Assembly (NCBI GenBank): GCA_013400115.1
Contig: VXBP01010399.1
Span: 62,001 to 126,000, forward strand
Direction of reading: 5' to 3'
Length of the DNA: 64,000 nucleotides
Source of the DNA: Rhinopomastus cyanomelas
Lineage: Eukaryota > Chordata > Aves > Bucerotiformes > Rhinopomastidae
Shown: positions 33,779 through 46,283 of the stretch, piece by piece
How the letters are laid out: every line of letters starts with the position of its first letter
Numbering within the stretch: the first letter of the stretch is position 1
Notes under the pieces: model-generated
What the model was told of the DNA's origin: nothing
Databases searched by the model: none
The model's input: only the letters and a program-made list of their open reading frames with translations
Program-made: the position numbers and the translations under genes

Positions 33779-35423
33779 CGTGGTGACACACCTAGACTTA
33801 CTGTACAAGTAAAATACCCTAAAAGGAAGACCATGCTCAAGCTAGGAGGGACCAACACTATTTGGATAAACAAGGTACTATCATTTGTATGTGAGATGCC
33901 TGTGGATCTGCATAAAGACCTGTAAGTATTGTCCAGACTATGTCATCACTAAATCTGGTGAAAACAATCAGGCTGAAGAGCGGTGCTTCTGGGTCATCAG
34001 CACACGCTTCCCTCAAAGACATCTTGTTTTAGGACATCTGCCTGGAAACACTGAGTGATCCAAACCTGCTATGTCCACACTACTGTGAGAGTCACTGAGG
34101 ACACTTCTGATGCTACAGTGCTGATTCTGAATTTTTAAAGTTCAGATGAAATTATTTCAAATTAATGTCATTTTCCAACCAACGATTTCTTCCAGAAGAA
34201 ATCCTAAACTACTATGATAGAAGTGGTATTTTGCTTTTCAAATCACATTTCACCCACAAGATCAAACGAGTATATATTCTTTTCCCCTCTTTCATCCATT
34301 TCCACACTCAGAACTTCAGATTCCAAAATTCACATGGGAAGACTTCATGCAGAAGTGCAGCTGAGCAGCTGGCAAGCTCCAAGTCCACCAGCTTTTTTAA
34401 AAGATATGAAGAAGAAGAGAAGCTGTGGACCCCATCCCCTTTTAAAGACCAGATTAAGAATGTCCACAAATACCCTCAGCAGATGAAGATCATCTGTCAT
34501 GGAAAGAGAGTGCAGCTGACTCTCCTGTAACAATTCTTGTGGTTCTTCAATGTTGATCTACATTCTGAGAATCTCTTTTTTGGCACTGTTTTGCAAAATT
34601 AAATACAGTCTGATACCACAGAAACAAAACCAGGCTTCAAAAAAAACAATACCCTTTCTATCACCCCAGATATTCAAAAGCATCCATGCATTTGCATCAC
34701 TCAAACCTTTGTGTGTGACCTGTTAGAGCCATGCCAACAGAAGCAGCCGTGGGATGGCCCCAACTCTGACTGCACTGGCAATGCTAGGGTGCTGTGTTAT
34801 CAGCTAGTCCCAGCCCACAGGGTGCTGGAGAGCTGTCATCTATGCACAGTTCTCAGGATCCCCAAAGCATCCTCGCTTTCCATGGAAATCCATCTTAAAA
34901 CTTTGTCTCTATGGTGAAAAATAAAGTAAAGGAAGCTTCTTTTTTTTATTATTTAGAGAAGAACAGTTTTATTTCACTTTGCACACACCTTCTGGATTCT
35001 CATGATCCCACTTGTTATTCTAAACTTAGCCACAGCAGTAATACCCTGGGCTTTTCACCTAGTGAAAGTGATGGAATATCTCTCCTTTATTTCTGTATCA
35101 AAGGGTTGCAGTTAGTTTTGACTGACTGGTGGTCCAGCTACAGAAATTTCTGTTTGAATTCCTCACTCACCTGTGTGAGGAACACACCTGAGTCACTGGG
35201 GATACCAGTGAGTGAAGCACCATAGTCATGCGAGTCCATTACCTGGCTCAGTCACCCAGACTAACAATGAATGTTAGGTCTAAGTTTCCATGGAAATTAT
35301 ACAGATGAGGCAAAATAATATCTATACCAAATGGATTTGTAGAATCTTCTGTAGAGTTATAAAAATAAAATCAGCTTAATTAAAATTTTATTCGTACTTT
35401 TTTTTTAACCCAAGCTCACATTT
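33779..35423. other. unique sequence
   Basis: 1.6 kb with no recognised repeat. Frames of 90-121 codons at 34,165-34,530 and 104 codons at 34,911-35,225 have no domain and no splice evidence. Confidence 0.45.
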
Positions 35424-35624
35424 TAGGAAGCAATTCTTTACTGAGAGTATGGTCGAGCACTGGAACAGGCTGCCCAGGAAGGTGGTGGAGTCAACATCCC
35501 TGGAGGTGTTTAAAAAACAAGTAGATCTAGCACTTAAGGCTGTGGTCTAGTGGTTAGGGAGCTGTTGGGCTGGGGGCTGGACTTGATGATCCTGGAAGTC
35601 CTTTCCAGCCATGATCGTTCTGAG
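35424..35624 (+). mobile_element. CR1 LINE fragment
   Basis: Sense copy: GAGCACTGGAACAGGCTGCC, ATCCCTGGAGGTGTTTAAAA, CACTTAAGGCTGTGGTCTAG, GGACTTGATGATCCTGGAAG, degraded end CGTTCTGAGA. Similar in layout to the copy at 1,436. Confidence 0.9.
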
Positions 35625-36074
35625 ACGCCATGATAGTATTTACCACAAATATTTTGGAGGTATTTTCCACTTCAGATCTATTCAGTTACACAGAACCTAA
35701 TAGAATGTCACTGAGAATTGGAGGCAGGGAAGTTAATTCCACTTCCAGAGCACAAGGTGGTAAGACTCCTCACCTACCAGTGTAGCTAATGAAATGAATT
35801 TTAGATGAAATGTTGTTAAAGGCAACAATATGATTTCCAACAGATGAAGCCTCATTGTCATTCTTAGAGATGAGCTTTCCTTAATCTAAAGCAAAGCAGC
35901 AAGAGACCTTCTAAAATTGCATGAATAGTCTATTTCCAACGAGATGCCTCAGTGATGTTTGCAGCACTTTTAAGGAGAATAGGACCGTATACTCACTAAT
36001 AGTAAAACTTGTTGAGAACTGCTCCGTTCATTAACTGCATTTCATTTTTTGCTCCTCATGGTATCTTTAGAGGC
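35625..36074. other. unique sequence
   Basis: No gene or repeat recognised. Confidence 0.5.
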
Positions 36075-36660
36075 ATGAATCATTGAATCATTAGGGATTG
36101 GAAGGGACCTAGAAAGATCATCTAGTCCAATCCGCCTGCAACAGCAGGATCACCTAGACCAAGTAACACAAGAACATGTGCAGGCAGGTTTTAAATGTAT
36201 TCAGAGGAGGAGACTCCACAACCTCCCTGGGCAGCCTGTTCCAGTGCTCTGGCACCCTCTCTAGGAAGAAGTTCCTTCTCATATTGATGTGGAACCTCCT
36301 ATGTTCCAGCTTGCACCCATTGCCCCTTGTCCTATCATTGGATGCCACTGAGCAGAGCCTGGCTCCATCCTCCTGACACTTCCCTTTCCATATTTGTCAA
36401 CATTAATGAGGTCACCCCTCAGTCTCCTTTCTTCCAAGCTCAAGAGACCCAGCTCCCTCAGCCTTTCCTCAACAAGGAAATGTTCCACTCCGTTCATCAT
36501 CTTTGTCGTTCTGTGCTAGACTCTCTCAAGCAGTTCTGTGTCTTTCTTGAACTGAGTGGCCCAGAACTGGACACAATGTTCCAGATGTGCTCTCACCAGG
36601 GCAGAGTAGAGCTGGAGGAGAACATCTCTTGATCTACTAACTGTACCCCTTCTGTGTATC
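36075..36660 (-). mobile_element. CR1 LINE, group A (586 bp)
   Basis: Antisense copy reaching further 5' than most: GAATCATTGAATCATTAGGG, then the ORF2 tail (NGCKLEHRRFHINMRRNFFL, EHWNRLPREVVESPPLNTFK on the minus strand) and upstream to CAGAACTGGACACAATGTTC and AGGGCAGAGTAGAGC. One frameshift splits the ORF near 36,350. Confidence 0.95.
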
Positions 36661-37839
36661 TTCATGACATGAACTGAACTGTAGGTGTAGATGCTAAGAG
36701 TTTCCTTGTTCAGTGCTGAGTCCTGGGTTCAGACAAAAATGTTTTCTTTTTATACCCACAAGAGACAGAAAGATCTTTCTGATTTGTCTCTTTGTATTGA
36801 CTCCACAACTGTACTCCACAGCCTACTGGTGTCTGTGAAATGGTCCAAAAAAAGCATTTTCAGTGAAAAGTTTGAGACAAAGCATGCCCAGTGAAAAGGT
36901 GAGCAAGTTGGCAGTAATATAGGGAGGGACTATGAGGATCACTGTTATTGACAACTGATAATTGACTGAGAGCCTTTGCTTTTCCCACACAGTTCAGTAG
37001 GATGTTCACAGTATCAGCACTCCCACCATTTGATGGCTTTCCTAAGGACACATTTGATGTGTCCTTAACACAGCTTCCTTCATCTGTATACCTGAAAACC
37101 AGCATGTAGCTACACGTAGTATTGCATGACATGTCTCATTTAGCTTAATAGCCACTTTTGAGCCTTCAGTTCTTTAAACCAACAATAGCTCTGCATCTTT
37201 CAGACCAAGATTCATTATAGACGTGTCCCATTCTACCACACAGCTCTGGCAGACTGACCTTGCTGTTCCCCCTGGTCTCAGTTTTCTCACGCAGGAAAGC
37301 ATCCAATGACTACTAATGGATTTGAAAGCTGATATTTCACCGCTTTTTAACATAGTTCGAGGCAGACAGAGCTAAAAAAGGTTTCTGTGAGGCATCATTA
37401 TTTTACCTAATCTGAAGTGATCCATCCTGTGCATTAGTACTCCTGAGGCATTCCTAGAAGCATTCATTTAAGTGATAGCGTTTTGTTGGTAGCATTTCAA
37501 GGTCTCCTCATTATTTCTAGATGTCACTCAGAATATGACTGTTAACAATTGTATTTAGTTGCAAAGAACACAGAATATAATTTACAACATAAAAAGTACT
37601 GCAGCTAATAAGGATTTCCAACCAGATGCATTTTTTCACTCTTTTGCAATGAGTAGTGATACTTTGCTGCTTTTAACACAGGTCTGTAAAGAGAAAAAGG
37701 TCTATAATCATGGTCTATAAAGAGAAGCATTACTGCTGAAAGAGTTCAAATAGCCCCCCTTCTGCCTGACGATGGGCTTTCCTGTAGGAATGGGACCAGG
37801 CTGAGGCTTTGTTTTCCTGAGATCTGTGGACTCATTAGA
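36661..37839. other. unique sequence
   Basis: No gene or young repeat seen; AT-rich. Confidence 0.5.
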
Positions 37840-38225
37840 GAAGGTTCAAGAAAATAACAGGAATGATCAGAGGTCTAGAGATGTCCTGTAGACTGAGAAA
37901 ATCTAGGTTGTGTAGTCTAGGGTAAAAAAGCCCAGGGTGGTGTGCTTCAGCTATAGAAAAGGGAGTTGCAGAGCAAATGATTAATGAACTATTTTTTGTC
38001 AGCACTGGGCTTTGGGCAAAATATAATGGGCTTAAGTTGCATTATGGAAGATTTAGATCTGATGTCAAGAAAAAAGTTCCTAATTGTTAAGAGTAGTTGA
38101 ACACCAGAACAGATTTCTGGGAGGCTGTAAAATTATCCAGGCACAGAGAATATTCCCATTACTTTGCAGTGTGAGAGGAGGGACTGAATGGCCTCCTGGA
38201 GCCCTGTGCAGTGTAATTTTATATG
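37840..38225 (+). mobile_element. ancient CR1-like LINE fragment
   Basis: Weak sense similarity in consensus order: GAATGATCAGAGGTCTAGAG, AATATAATGGGCTTAAGTTG, TTAGATCTGATGTCAAGAAA, TTGAACACCAGAACAG, GGGACTGAATGGCCTCCTGG. This layout is that of old CR1 lineages widespread in amniotes rather than the recent avian groups. Confidence 0.6.
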
Positions 38226-38486
38226 CTTTTTATTTCATAAAAATACACCTGTGTAATCAAAAGGTAATTTACTTCATGAGAGATCTTTGGAGGTCATTTG
38301 CTCCTATTCCTCTGCTCAAACAATGACCAGGTATGTTGCAATTGTCTGTTTGGTCATGCTGCTCAAGTCCACCAGAACTCTAGTTTTACTGCAATTGCTT
38401 GGAGAAGAAGATATCCATCATGGTTTGTATGCTCTTTCCTATAATCACGATTCTATCTTCTCCTGCTTTCATCATGAATTCTTATT

Positions 38487-38935
38487 AGAATTACAGAATG
38501 GTTTAGAAGGGACCTTAGAGGCCATCTTGTTCCAACCCCCATGTAGGACACCTCTGAGTTGCCCAGAGCTCCATCCAACCTGACTGTGAACATTTCCAGG
38601 GATGGGGCATTCACAACCACCCTGGCTAACTCGTTCCAGTGCCTCACCATCCCCACAGCGAGGAATTTCTTCCTAAAATCCGACCTAATTTTGCCTTCTT
38701 TTAGCTTGAAACCATTCCCCCTTGTCCTGTTACCAGAGTCCCTCAAGAAAAGTCCCTCTCCAATTTTCTTGTAGGCCCCATTCAAGTACTAGAAGGTTGC
38801 TATAAGGTCCCATGGAGCATTCTCCTCTTCAGGTTGAACAGTCCTAAATCCCTCAGCCTGTCCTCATAGGATTGATGCTCGAGCCCTCTGATCATCCTTG
38901 TGGCCTTTTGTTTAAGTTTGTCCAAGAGTCCCTTG
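38487..38935 (-). mobile_element. CR1 LINE, group D
   Basis: Antisense: TTACAGAATGGTTTAGAAGG, GCCCAGAGCTCCATCCAACC, GCTAACTCGTTCCAGTGCC, up to TTGTGGCCTTTTGTTTAAG. The minus-strand ORF2 tail (NRTRGNGFKLKEGKIRSDFR, VRHWNELARVVVNAPSLEMF) is open across most of it. Confidence 0.92.
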
Positions 38936-38936
38936 C

Positions 38937-39057
38937 TTATCCACACAGGTGTCCTGGCTTTTTTGCCTAACTGTTTTTGTAGGGATGCAGTGCTCTTAAC
39001 TTTAGAGGAGGTGGTCTTTGAATGTTAGCCAGCCTTCCTGGGTACCCAGTCATTTTT
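38937..39057 (-). mobile_element. probable CR1 upstream segment
   Basis: ATCCACACAGGTGTCCTGGC then GGGATGCAGTGCTCTTAACT resembles a common avian interspersed segment that I associate with the upstream part of CR1. It directly abuts the group D copy and may belong to the same or a second element. Confidence 0.5.
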
Positions 39058-39065
39058 GTGTATCT

Positions 39066-39780
39066 GTCAAGGGGTGATGCTGGGCCAGCTGTGAGACAAA
39101 TGACAGATGCTCTGTGTTAGCACCTCTCCCTCCCTAAGAGGGGAAGAAAATGGGAATGCGAGGGAAATTTATAGATTGGAAAATCACCACAGCTTTAATG
39201 AAAATAATGGAAAGATGAAATAGATACAAAACCAGAACCAAACACAACCCCCCTGCTAGTAATAATCAGTGCCACTGAGGCAGATGCTGGGAAGGTCCCA
39301 GACTCAGTGGCAGACAGCAACTGGACACAGGAATTCAGACCTGCATGTACTGGAATCAAAGGCAGAACAGAGTTCTCCTTGGATACCAGCCATTGAGGAA
39401 GAAAGCCAGAGAGGAAAAAGGCCAAGAGTGTTGACCCTTGTCCTGCAGCCTTATACCCCATACAATATGTACAGGATGGAACACCCTGTTGGTCACCTGT
39501 CCTGTCCACTCCTCCCTGCAGGTGCAGCCACTACCCCTTACTGCCTCCCCGACACAAGATGTAGCAGCATCCTTGGTCTTTATAGGAGCAAAGGTCTTTC
39601 TGCACACCCTTGGTAAACATCAAGCATCACCACTTCTAGAAGCAGACTGCATGACTATGCCACTGCTACTGCTCAGAAAGTGCGGTGACTTAGAGGAGAC
39701 AGAGCAGAATGATGTGCAATGATATGCACAGATGCCATCCAGCAGCAAAGGTTTCCTGAGAGCTTTCCCATTCTTTATCA
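39066..39780 (-). mobile_element. solo LTR of an avian endogenous retrovirus
   Basis: Read on the minus strand it starts about TGATAAAGAATGG, has TATA-like boxes (CTCCTATAAAGACC and GGGGTATAAGGCTG), an ATTAAA polyadenylation-type signal near 39,198, and ends CCCTTGACA at 39,066. Motif order and the terminal CA are those of a retroviral LTR; no internal gag/pol sequence adjoins it. The right boundary is uncertain by a few bases because a CR1 3' end follows directly, and no clear target duplication is seen. Confidence 0.65.
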
Positions 39781-39857
39781 CAGAACCACAGAACATTAGG
39801 GACAGGAAGGGACTTCAAAAGATCATCTAGTCCAATCCCCCCACCAGAGCAGAATCT
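39779..39857 (-). mobile_element. CR1 LINE 3' end, group A
   Basis: TCACAGAACCACAGAACATT, AAAGATCATCTAGTCCAATC, truncated after CCACCAGAGCAG. Confidence 0.92.
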
Positions 39858-40348
39858 GTAATGTAAATACTAAGAAAACCACAGGAAGTAAATGTTCAGC
39901 TATGGGAACTTTCCAATTTGCCATGAAAGTATGAATTCTGTGAGAATTCTAATTGGACAACACCTTTATGTGTTAAAGATTAGTTGGATTAGGAATTGGA
40001 ACCTAGGGTCTTATCTTTCACCTTGAGGAACTAAACATCCTGATTTTTGGTATAAAAACAGAGTATTCTTGAAGTATAAAATAATGAATGCCTTCTCTGC
40101 AATCTCTAGACCCTTAGCACTGAATTAGTTCAGCAAAGTGTTTGTCCTAGGTGGTTTCCAGGTGATAGGATCTATTCTTAAAGAAATGTAGAGGTAAACA
40201 CTGTGACTGCTGTCCTTGAAGTCCCTTATTAGAGTTGGTTATAGGCAAGACACATGTCAGTTATGAAGATGAAAGGTGGAAATTGAAGACTCATCTTGAT
40301 GTAGTTTTGTGTAGCTGATTTAGGCTTTTTAGGAAGTTCTGCTTTTTA
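39858..40348. other. unique sequence
   Basis: Nothing recognised. Confidence 0.5.
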
Positions 40349-40435
40349 GTAAATTGTAGCCTGCTTGAGCAGGAGGGTTGAACTCAATGGCCTTTGAAGG
40401 CCCCTTCCAACCCTAATAAACTGTGCAAACTGTGT
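40349..40435 (+). mobile_element. CR1 LINE 3' end, older
   Basis: GAGCAGGAGGGTTGAACTCA, ATGGCCTTTGAAGGCCCCTT, CCAACCCTAATAAACTGTG; terminal octamers changed to AAACTGTG. Confidence 0.82.
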
Positions 40436-41578
40436 AAACTTTCTCCCTGTTCTTTGTGAGATAGATTTGGACTTTCTGCCCTTTGAGTCCTGGATGATAT
40501 CCTCCATGCATATAGGTGTGTGTAATCTTGTATTTGCTTCATTTTCTTCATGGAATTATAAAAATCCATCCATATATGTATATATAAGTAAAATGTTACT
40601 ATAGAATCGCTGGTTCCTCATTCTTGAAGTAGCTCTTCAAAGCAGTGCACTGTTAATATCGTAACTTTTGTAGAATTATAATCTAGTCCCAAAGAGACAG
40701 GTTCAAAATGAATGTACTTATTTTTAATTGGCAGAACTCTTGAATTATGCAAAAACATTTTAGGTGTTTTCAAGGACTGGGAGGTATGCCAACACTACTG
40801 CTAGTAAGATTTTTGTTTCCTAATAGTAGTGTTGAACACAGTTAATTTTACACCAGTCCTGAGATTATACAATAGGTTGCAATGTGCTGTGGACCTGCAC
40901 TTCCACATTACCTTAGAATCAGAAGTGATAATTGTATTGTATGATCCTATAATACTGGTCCAATTAACCCTGCTCTAGCAGATCCTATTTGGATGTAGTA
41001 GCTTTGTCTAGTTTGAAAAAAAAAAAACCATTAGGTTCACTCTAAGCATTGAATACATAGATAATTCCCCTCTTCCTGTGCCAAAGACAGTGTTAAGCCC
41101 TAAATGAAATTATTTTTCTCCTACAATCTGAGTTGTCCAAGGAAGGGTCCCTTGGGGCATGCTGGAATATTACCAACACAGGTCTATGTGCAATGAAGAG
41201 GTAGTAATTAAACAGAAAATTCTTGCTGGCAGCCTTCCTCCAGTAGTCTAAGGTTCATACTGAAGAAAACATGTTGCTTTTCTACAGCTGCCACAAACAT
41301 CTTGATTTAGGGTTCCAGATCCTCCTGATGAAAGCTGATTCCCCCTGTCCAATGTCTTGGCATCTTCCCATTTTCTCACGACGTATTTTCCCTTTGGGCT
41401 TTCTGAGGTGTGCTTACATTTCAGGTGACTTTCCAATAACGTGAAGCTTCCACAGCTCACAGTGAATCATGTGCAAGATGGCTGGGTGACCCATGAGGGT
41501 GCTCTTTCATCGGTGCTCCCATATTCATTTACGACTACACTTTAATGAGTGATTATTAAACATGTTCCTCACAGAAAA
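40436..41578. other. unique sequence
   Basis: AT-rich with a short TA run near 40,572-40,590. No gene seen. Confidence 0.5.
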
Positions 41579-42012
41579 CTATAGAATCATAGAATCATTC
41601 AGGTTGGAAAAGACCCCTGAGATCATTAAGCCCAACCATCAATCCTACTCTAAAAGTTCACACCTAAACCAGATCCCCCAACACTACATTTAAGCAACTT
41701 TTAAACACGTCCAGAGACAGTGATTCAACCACCACCCTGGGCAGTCTGTTCCAGTTCCTGACCACTCTTTTCATGAAGAATTTTTTCCTGATGTCCTATC
41801 TAAACCTACCCTTTTGAAGCTTAAAGCCATTCAAGCTTCTAGTTCTGTTGCTAATGACCTGTGAGAAGAGACCAGCACTGACATCTCTACAATGTCCTTT
41901 CCGATATTTATAGAGAGCAGTGGGGTCTCCCGTTAGCCTCCTTTTCCTCAAACTAAACAGTCCCAAGTCTTTCAAGCTCTCCTCATAAGATTTATTCTCC
42001 AGGCCCCTGACT
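41579..42012 (-). mobile_element. CR1 LINE, group B
   Basis: Antisense: TAGAATCATAGAATCATTCA, GGTTGGAAAAGACCCCTGAG, ACACCTAAACCAGATCCCCC, through the ORF2 tail to CTCATAAGATTTATTCTCCA. About 430 bp with frameshifts. Confidence 0.94.
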
Positions 42013-42454
42013 TTTGCCTTCTTGACTTTTCACTGAGGAAGCTTGTCCTCCACAATGTTAGAGCTCCCACAGGTAAAGAGAAGAGGAATTACTTTGGAAA
42101 CCTTTTCTGGTGCGTAGTCATGCAATGAGAACCGGAACAATTCAGTTCACAAGGAAAAATGAATTTGAATTGGTATGAGTTTAAATTCATTTGAAATGAA
42201 TTTGCATTCATTTCACACTGAGGAAGTCACAAAAATAAATATACACATGGAGTGGCACCAGCATAGTGGGGAGAAGCAGCAGTGACCTTAGTTTCTGTGA
42301 TTTCCCCTGCTCAGTTCAAGCTGAGCTTAAAGCCACCCTGCTTGACTTGCGCTCTTGCGACTATTATAACTGATACAATACACCCCTACCTCTGCAAGAG
42401 GGATGAGTTCAAGGAGAAGCTTCCAAAGCATTGACTCTTCCTCTAAAGAGCTGC
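42013..42454. other. unique sequence
   Basis: No gene. Contains a short run of GAATTTGAATTGG / AATTCATTTGAAATGAATTTG self-similar words near 42,165-42,215. Confidence 0.5.
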
Positions 42455-42838
42455 AAAAAGGAATTGAGCCTGGAGGAGACTCATGGGGGGACCTTATCAC
42501 TCTCTATAGTTACCTGAAGGGAAGTTGTAGTCGGGTGGGGGTCAGGCTCTTCTCCCAGGCAACTAGCACCAGGTTGAGAGGGCAGTGCCTGAAGCTGTGC
42601 CAGGGGAGAGTTAGGTAGGATGTTAGGAAGCTCTTCCTCATGGAAAGGGTGATCAGACACTGGAATGGACTGCCCAGGGCAGTGGTGGAGTTACCATCCC
42701 TGGAGGTGTTTAAGGACACACTGTCTGTGGCACTTAGTGCCCTGGTCTGACTGATGTGGTGATGTCAGGTCATAGGCTGAGCTTGATGATTTCAGAGATC
42801 TTTTCCAGCCTCAATAATTCAGTGATTCTGTGATTTGC
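42455..42838 (+). mobile_element. CR1 LINE, group C
   Basis: Sense: GAGCCTGGAGGAGACTCATG, CTGAAGGGAAGTTGTAGTCG, GATCAGACACTGGAATGGAC, GGTGATGTCAGGTCATAGGC, end TTCAGTGATTCTGTGATT. The ORF2 tail is broken by a TAG after the GRVR segment. Confidence 0.94.
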
Positions 42839-43901
42839 AGAACTATGAACAATGCTCACTGAAACCAGCTTTTTTTCAGTTGTTCTTGATATAAATGTAC
42901 ATCTTCTGGACTTACTTGAGGATGATTTTTTTTAATGACTGTTTTCTGTCCTGAAACTTAGTGGAGCTGTAGAAATTGAAGGTTAAAACCTTTTGTCATA
43001 AAAAGCGTGAAAAACCATTAGGGGAAGATTAGGTCTTCTACAGAAATGGGACAATGTAAAATGAAACTGGCATGCACTGGAACTATTGGGGAGAAACACT
43101 GCATGTAAGAAAAATACATAGACAGAAATAAAAGAGGAATCATTTAAGAATGAAGTGTGACCCATAAGTAGGTAAATTAAGCTGCTGTACTAAAAAAGAG
43201 ACCTAAAAGGGGGGAAATGTAACCTTTAAGCTTTACGAATGCATACCAGCTTGAAATGTGGAAAACTGTTTTCTACAAACTGGAAGGTAACCTTGTTTTT
43301 CTTATTCCTGTCACTAAACAAAATCTGAATGCAAGTTTGCAGAATATAATTGGCAGGTTTCCACTTAATGCTGGTTTCTTGTTTCCTTCCTGTTTCTGTT
43401 ACTGGTATCAGCAAAAAAGACTTGTTAATTAACCTTAGCAGCAAAGCAATGGAAGACCATGCTCTGAATTCAGAACATCTTCTGCCAGGGACTGCAGTCT
43501 ACAGTAAACTTGAAGTAAGGTTGCCCTGTCAATTAAATAGGACAAGATAGGGAAAGAGGGCAGAAGATCTTCATATTGTTTTCTTGAACAGAAGTGATCA
43601 ACAACTCAGTCAGTCAGAAATAATTGCCAGCATTGCTGCCTGCGATTACTTTTAATGGGACTGTGATCGCGTCTGCATGCTCTGCCTAAGGGCTAGAGAG
43701 GTGATACAGGGTTTGTCTGGCTTTTTGAAAGAGAAGAACCATGGAGAGATGTTTCACTGCAAATGTATAGGTGTAGGTTTCAGAAAGACACATATGGAAC
43801 AAGCCTGTTGTGTGCATTGTCTGGAAACCAGCACAGCCAGCTTCTGAAAAGGTTCTGAATTATTCAGGCTATGGTGTGAGGCTTCCATGACAGCATCAGT
43901 G
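42839..43901. other. unique sequence
   Basis: No gene or repeat recognised. Confidence 0.5.
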
Positions 43902-43962
43902 ATCACAGAATGGCTAGGGTTGCAAGGAACCTTAACCACCCTGCACAGGCAAGGACACCTTC
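43902..43962 (-). mobile_element. CR1 LINE 3' end, group D, degenerate
   Basis: ATCACAGAATGGCTAGGGTT, GGAACCTTAA, then a deletion and CTGCACAGGCAAGGACACCT. Short and diverged. Confidence 0.65.
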
Positions 43963-44043
43963 AATGATGTTCACAATGATGTTCATAAGCTGGCCACAGA
44001 AACAAACTTACTTCTATGTAAAGCTTTATTTTTAATTATGTAG

Positions 44044-44282
44044 TCACAGAATTGGAGAACAGAACATCAGGGATTGGAAGGGACCTTGAACCATCATCCA
44101 GTCCAATCCCCCTGCCACAGCAGGATCACCTGGATCAAGTCTCATAGGAACATGGCCAGGAAGGTTTTAAATATCTCCAGAGAAGGAGACTCCACAACCC
44201 TCCTGGGCAGCCCCTTCCAGTCACACTCACTGGGAAGAAGATCCTTCTCATATTGATGTGGAACCTCCTGTGTTCCAGCTTA
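44044..44282 (-). mobile_element. CR1 LINE fragment, group A
   Basis: Antisense: AACATCAGGGATTGGAAGGG, CCTGCCACAGCAGGATCACC, CTTCTCATATTGATGTGGAA. A small internal deletion lies at GCCCCTTCCAGTCACACTCA. Confidence 0.94.
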
Positions 44283-45593
44283 GACATCATGCATAAGTGC
44301 TCCCTTTCCATGGAGGGGATATTTCAATTCCAGTGAAAAAATTTTGATAAGATGGATGAAAAAACTAAGACCTGCCTGTTTCTTACCCACGGTTTGCTTA
44401 GTAGAAACTTCCCGTATATTGATTTGTTTTAATATTTAGAAAAACAGATATTTCTTGATCCTCTTTTTTTTTTCATCCCTTTTATGTGTTTTTCACAAGC
44501 AATTTTTGCTTGCTGGTTTGTCACCTGCTCTTACAAAGTTTACATCAATCAGAAGAAGGAAAAATAACACTTGTAGAAATGGCCTTCAAAAATGTCAGCG
44601 ATATTTTCAGTACGTGAAGTGTAGAATGACTAAGGCTCATTAGGGTTTTTTTGGTTTGTTTGTCTGGAGTAAATAAGCATTCAGCTATATGCTTGTTAAT
44701 TTATCAAATAGAACGCACAGTAATTGAAATTCAGCGGCGAGCCAGAAAAGATTATAGACGCCACAGGCCTCCTTTGTTTTCCAATAATGAAAGTTTCCAG
44801 TACACAAAGAAAAGTTCCCAAAAAAACCCACATGCACAAAAGGGTACAATTATGGGTGGCACGCTTCTCTGTGAATTAAATTAAAATGTCATAATGAATT
44901 TCAGTGGATTCATAATTTATTTCCTTCCCGTGGTATTTTCTTCTTTATTCTACTAAGGTCTTCGTGCTTAAAGAATGTAGTCCTTGATGATAATCTATAA
45001 CAGAAGGGTTTCTTTGTGCCAGTGATGGGAAGCAACTCTGTTCTGAAGCTGAAAATTGTTAATCTTAGTTCCGTGGAGACGTGTTCATCCAAAAAACCTA
45101 CAGAATTATTTCCCGTTTACTGACCAGTGATGTGCTTTGGTGTCTCAAGGGGTTTGTTCCCTTACAGTCAGAATCAAAATCTTCCACTTCCTATTACCTT
45201 TAGGGAACGTATCTCTTTCCTGAATGGAAGGTGCTCAGTGTAATGCAGTCTGCATAACATCCATGCACTGGAATTAAGACTTCTACTAAGAAAAAATATA
45301 GGAGACCCCTTGTACTTTTGACTGCTGCCTCAAACAGTACTCTGCTTTTAGTTATCAAGGTCCTGCCTCTGGGGTAATATTGAAGGCATGATGAGTAAAT
45401 CTTTGCCATACATTAACTGCAAATAAATGCCTTGTGGCATTCATATGACCCCCCCAATATCTTACCTTTCAGAAACAATTTGCTTAAGCACTTTGCAAGA
45501 GCAAGGAAGCATGAAATGACTTGTCCTTAGTATCATAGCAGTGCCAGGAATGTACCCAGCTTGTGCTGGATCCATCATTTGGATTTCTCATTT
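44283..45593. other. unique sequence
   Basis: 1.3 kb AT-rich. The part around 44,690-44,830 (CAGTAATTGAAATTCAGCGG) could be conserved non-coding DNA, but no gene is visible. Confidence 0.45.
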
Positions 45594-45678
45594 AGGTGAT
45601 CCTGCTCTGACAGGGACTTGGACTAGGCGATCTTTCAAGGTCCCTTCCAACCTCTAACATATTGTGATTCTGTGTGAA
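45594..45678 (+). mobile_element. CR1 LINE 3' end, group A
   Basis: AGGTGATCCTGCTCTGACAG, GGCGATCTTTCAAGGTCCCT, TATTGTGATTCTGTG. Confidence 0.94.
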
Positions 45679-45837
45679 TTTCAGCAGCTGAATTACAACA
45701 CAACAAACACTTCCCCAGAAATTATTTCCAATTTCCTGCAAGCACCTGTGGGTTTTTTCCTCACTCTCAACAGAAAGATGAACATTCTGATTAATATCAG
45801 AATATCATGCTGTTTCTTGGTCATCCTGGTGGACAGT

Positions 45838-46283
45838 GCAGAGCAACAAAGTTGATGAAGGAAGTAGAACACTTCCCTTATGAAAAAAGGTTGAGGAAGC
45901 TGAGTCTCTTTACCTTGGAAAAAACGAGAGTGAGGGGTGACCACATTAATGTTTATAAATATGTGAAGGGTGGGTGTCAGGAGGATGGAGCAAGACTCTT
46001 CTAAATGTCATCTAGTGATAGGACGAGGGGCAATGGGTGTAAGGTGGAACATAGGAGGTTCCACATCAGTAATGGAAGGAACTTCTTCACAGTGAGGATA
46101 ACAGAGCACTGGAAGGGGAGCTGCCCAGGGGGAATGTGGAGTCTCCTTCTCTGGAGGCGTTTAAAACCCACCTGGATGTGTTCCTGTGTGACTTGGTCTA
46201 GGTGATCCTGCTGTGGCAGGAAGATTGGACTGGATGGTCTTTCAAGGTCCCTTCCAATCCCTAATGTTCTGTGATTCTGTGAA
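45838..46283 (+). mobile_element. CR1 LINE, group A
   Basis: Sense copy with ORF2 tail KLMKEVEHFPYEKRLRKLSL, HINVYKYVKGGCQEDGARLF then a stop; the frame continues as SSDRTRGNGCKVEHRRFH. A one-base insertion at GAAGGGGAGCTGCCC disrupts the WNRLP motif. 3' end intact. Confidence 0.95.
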
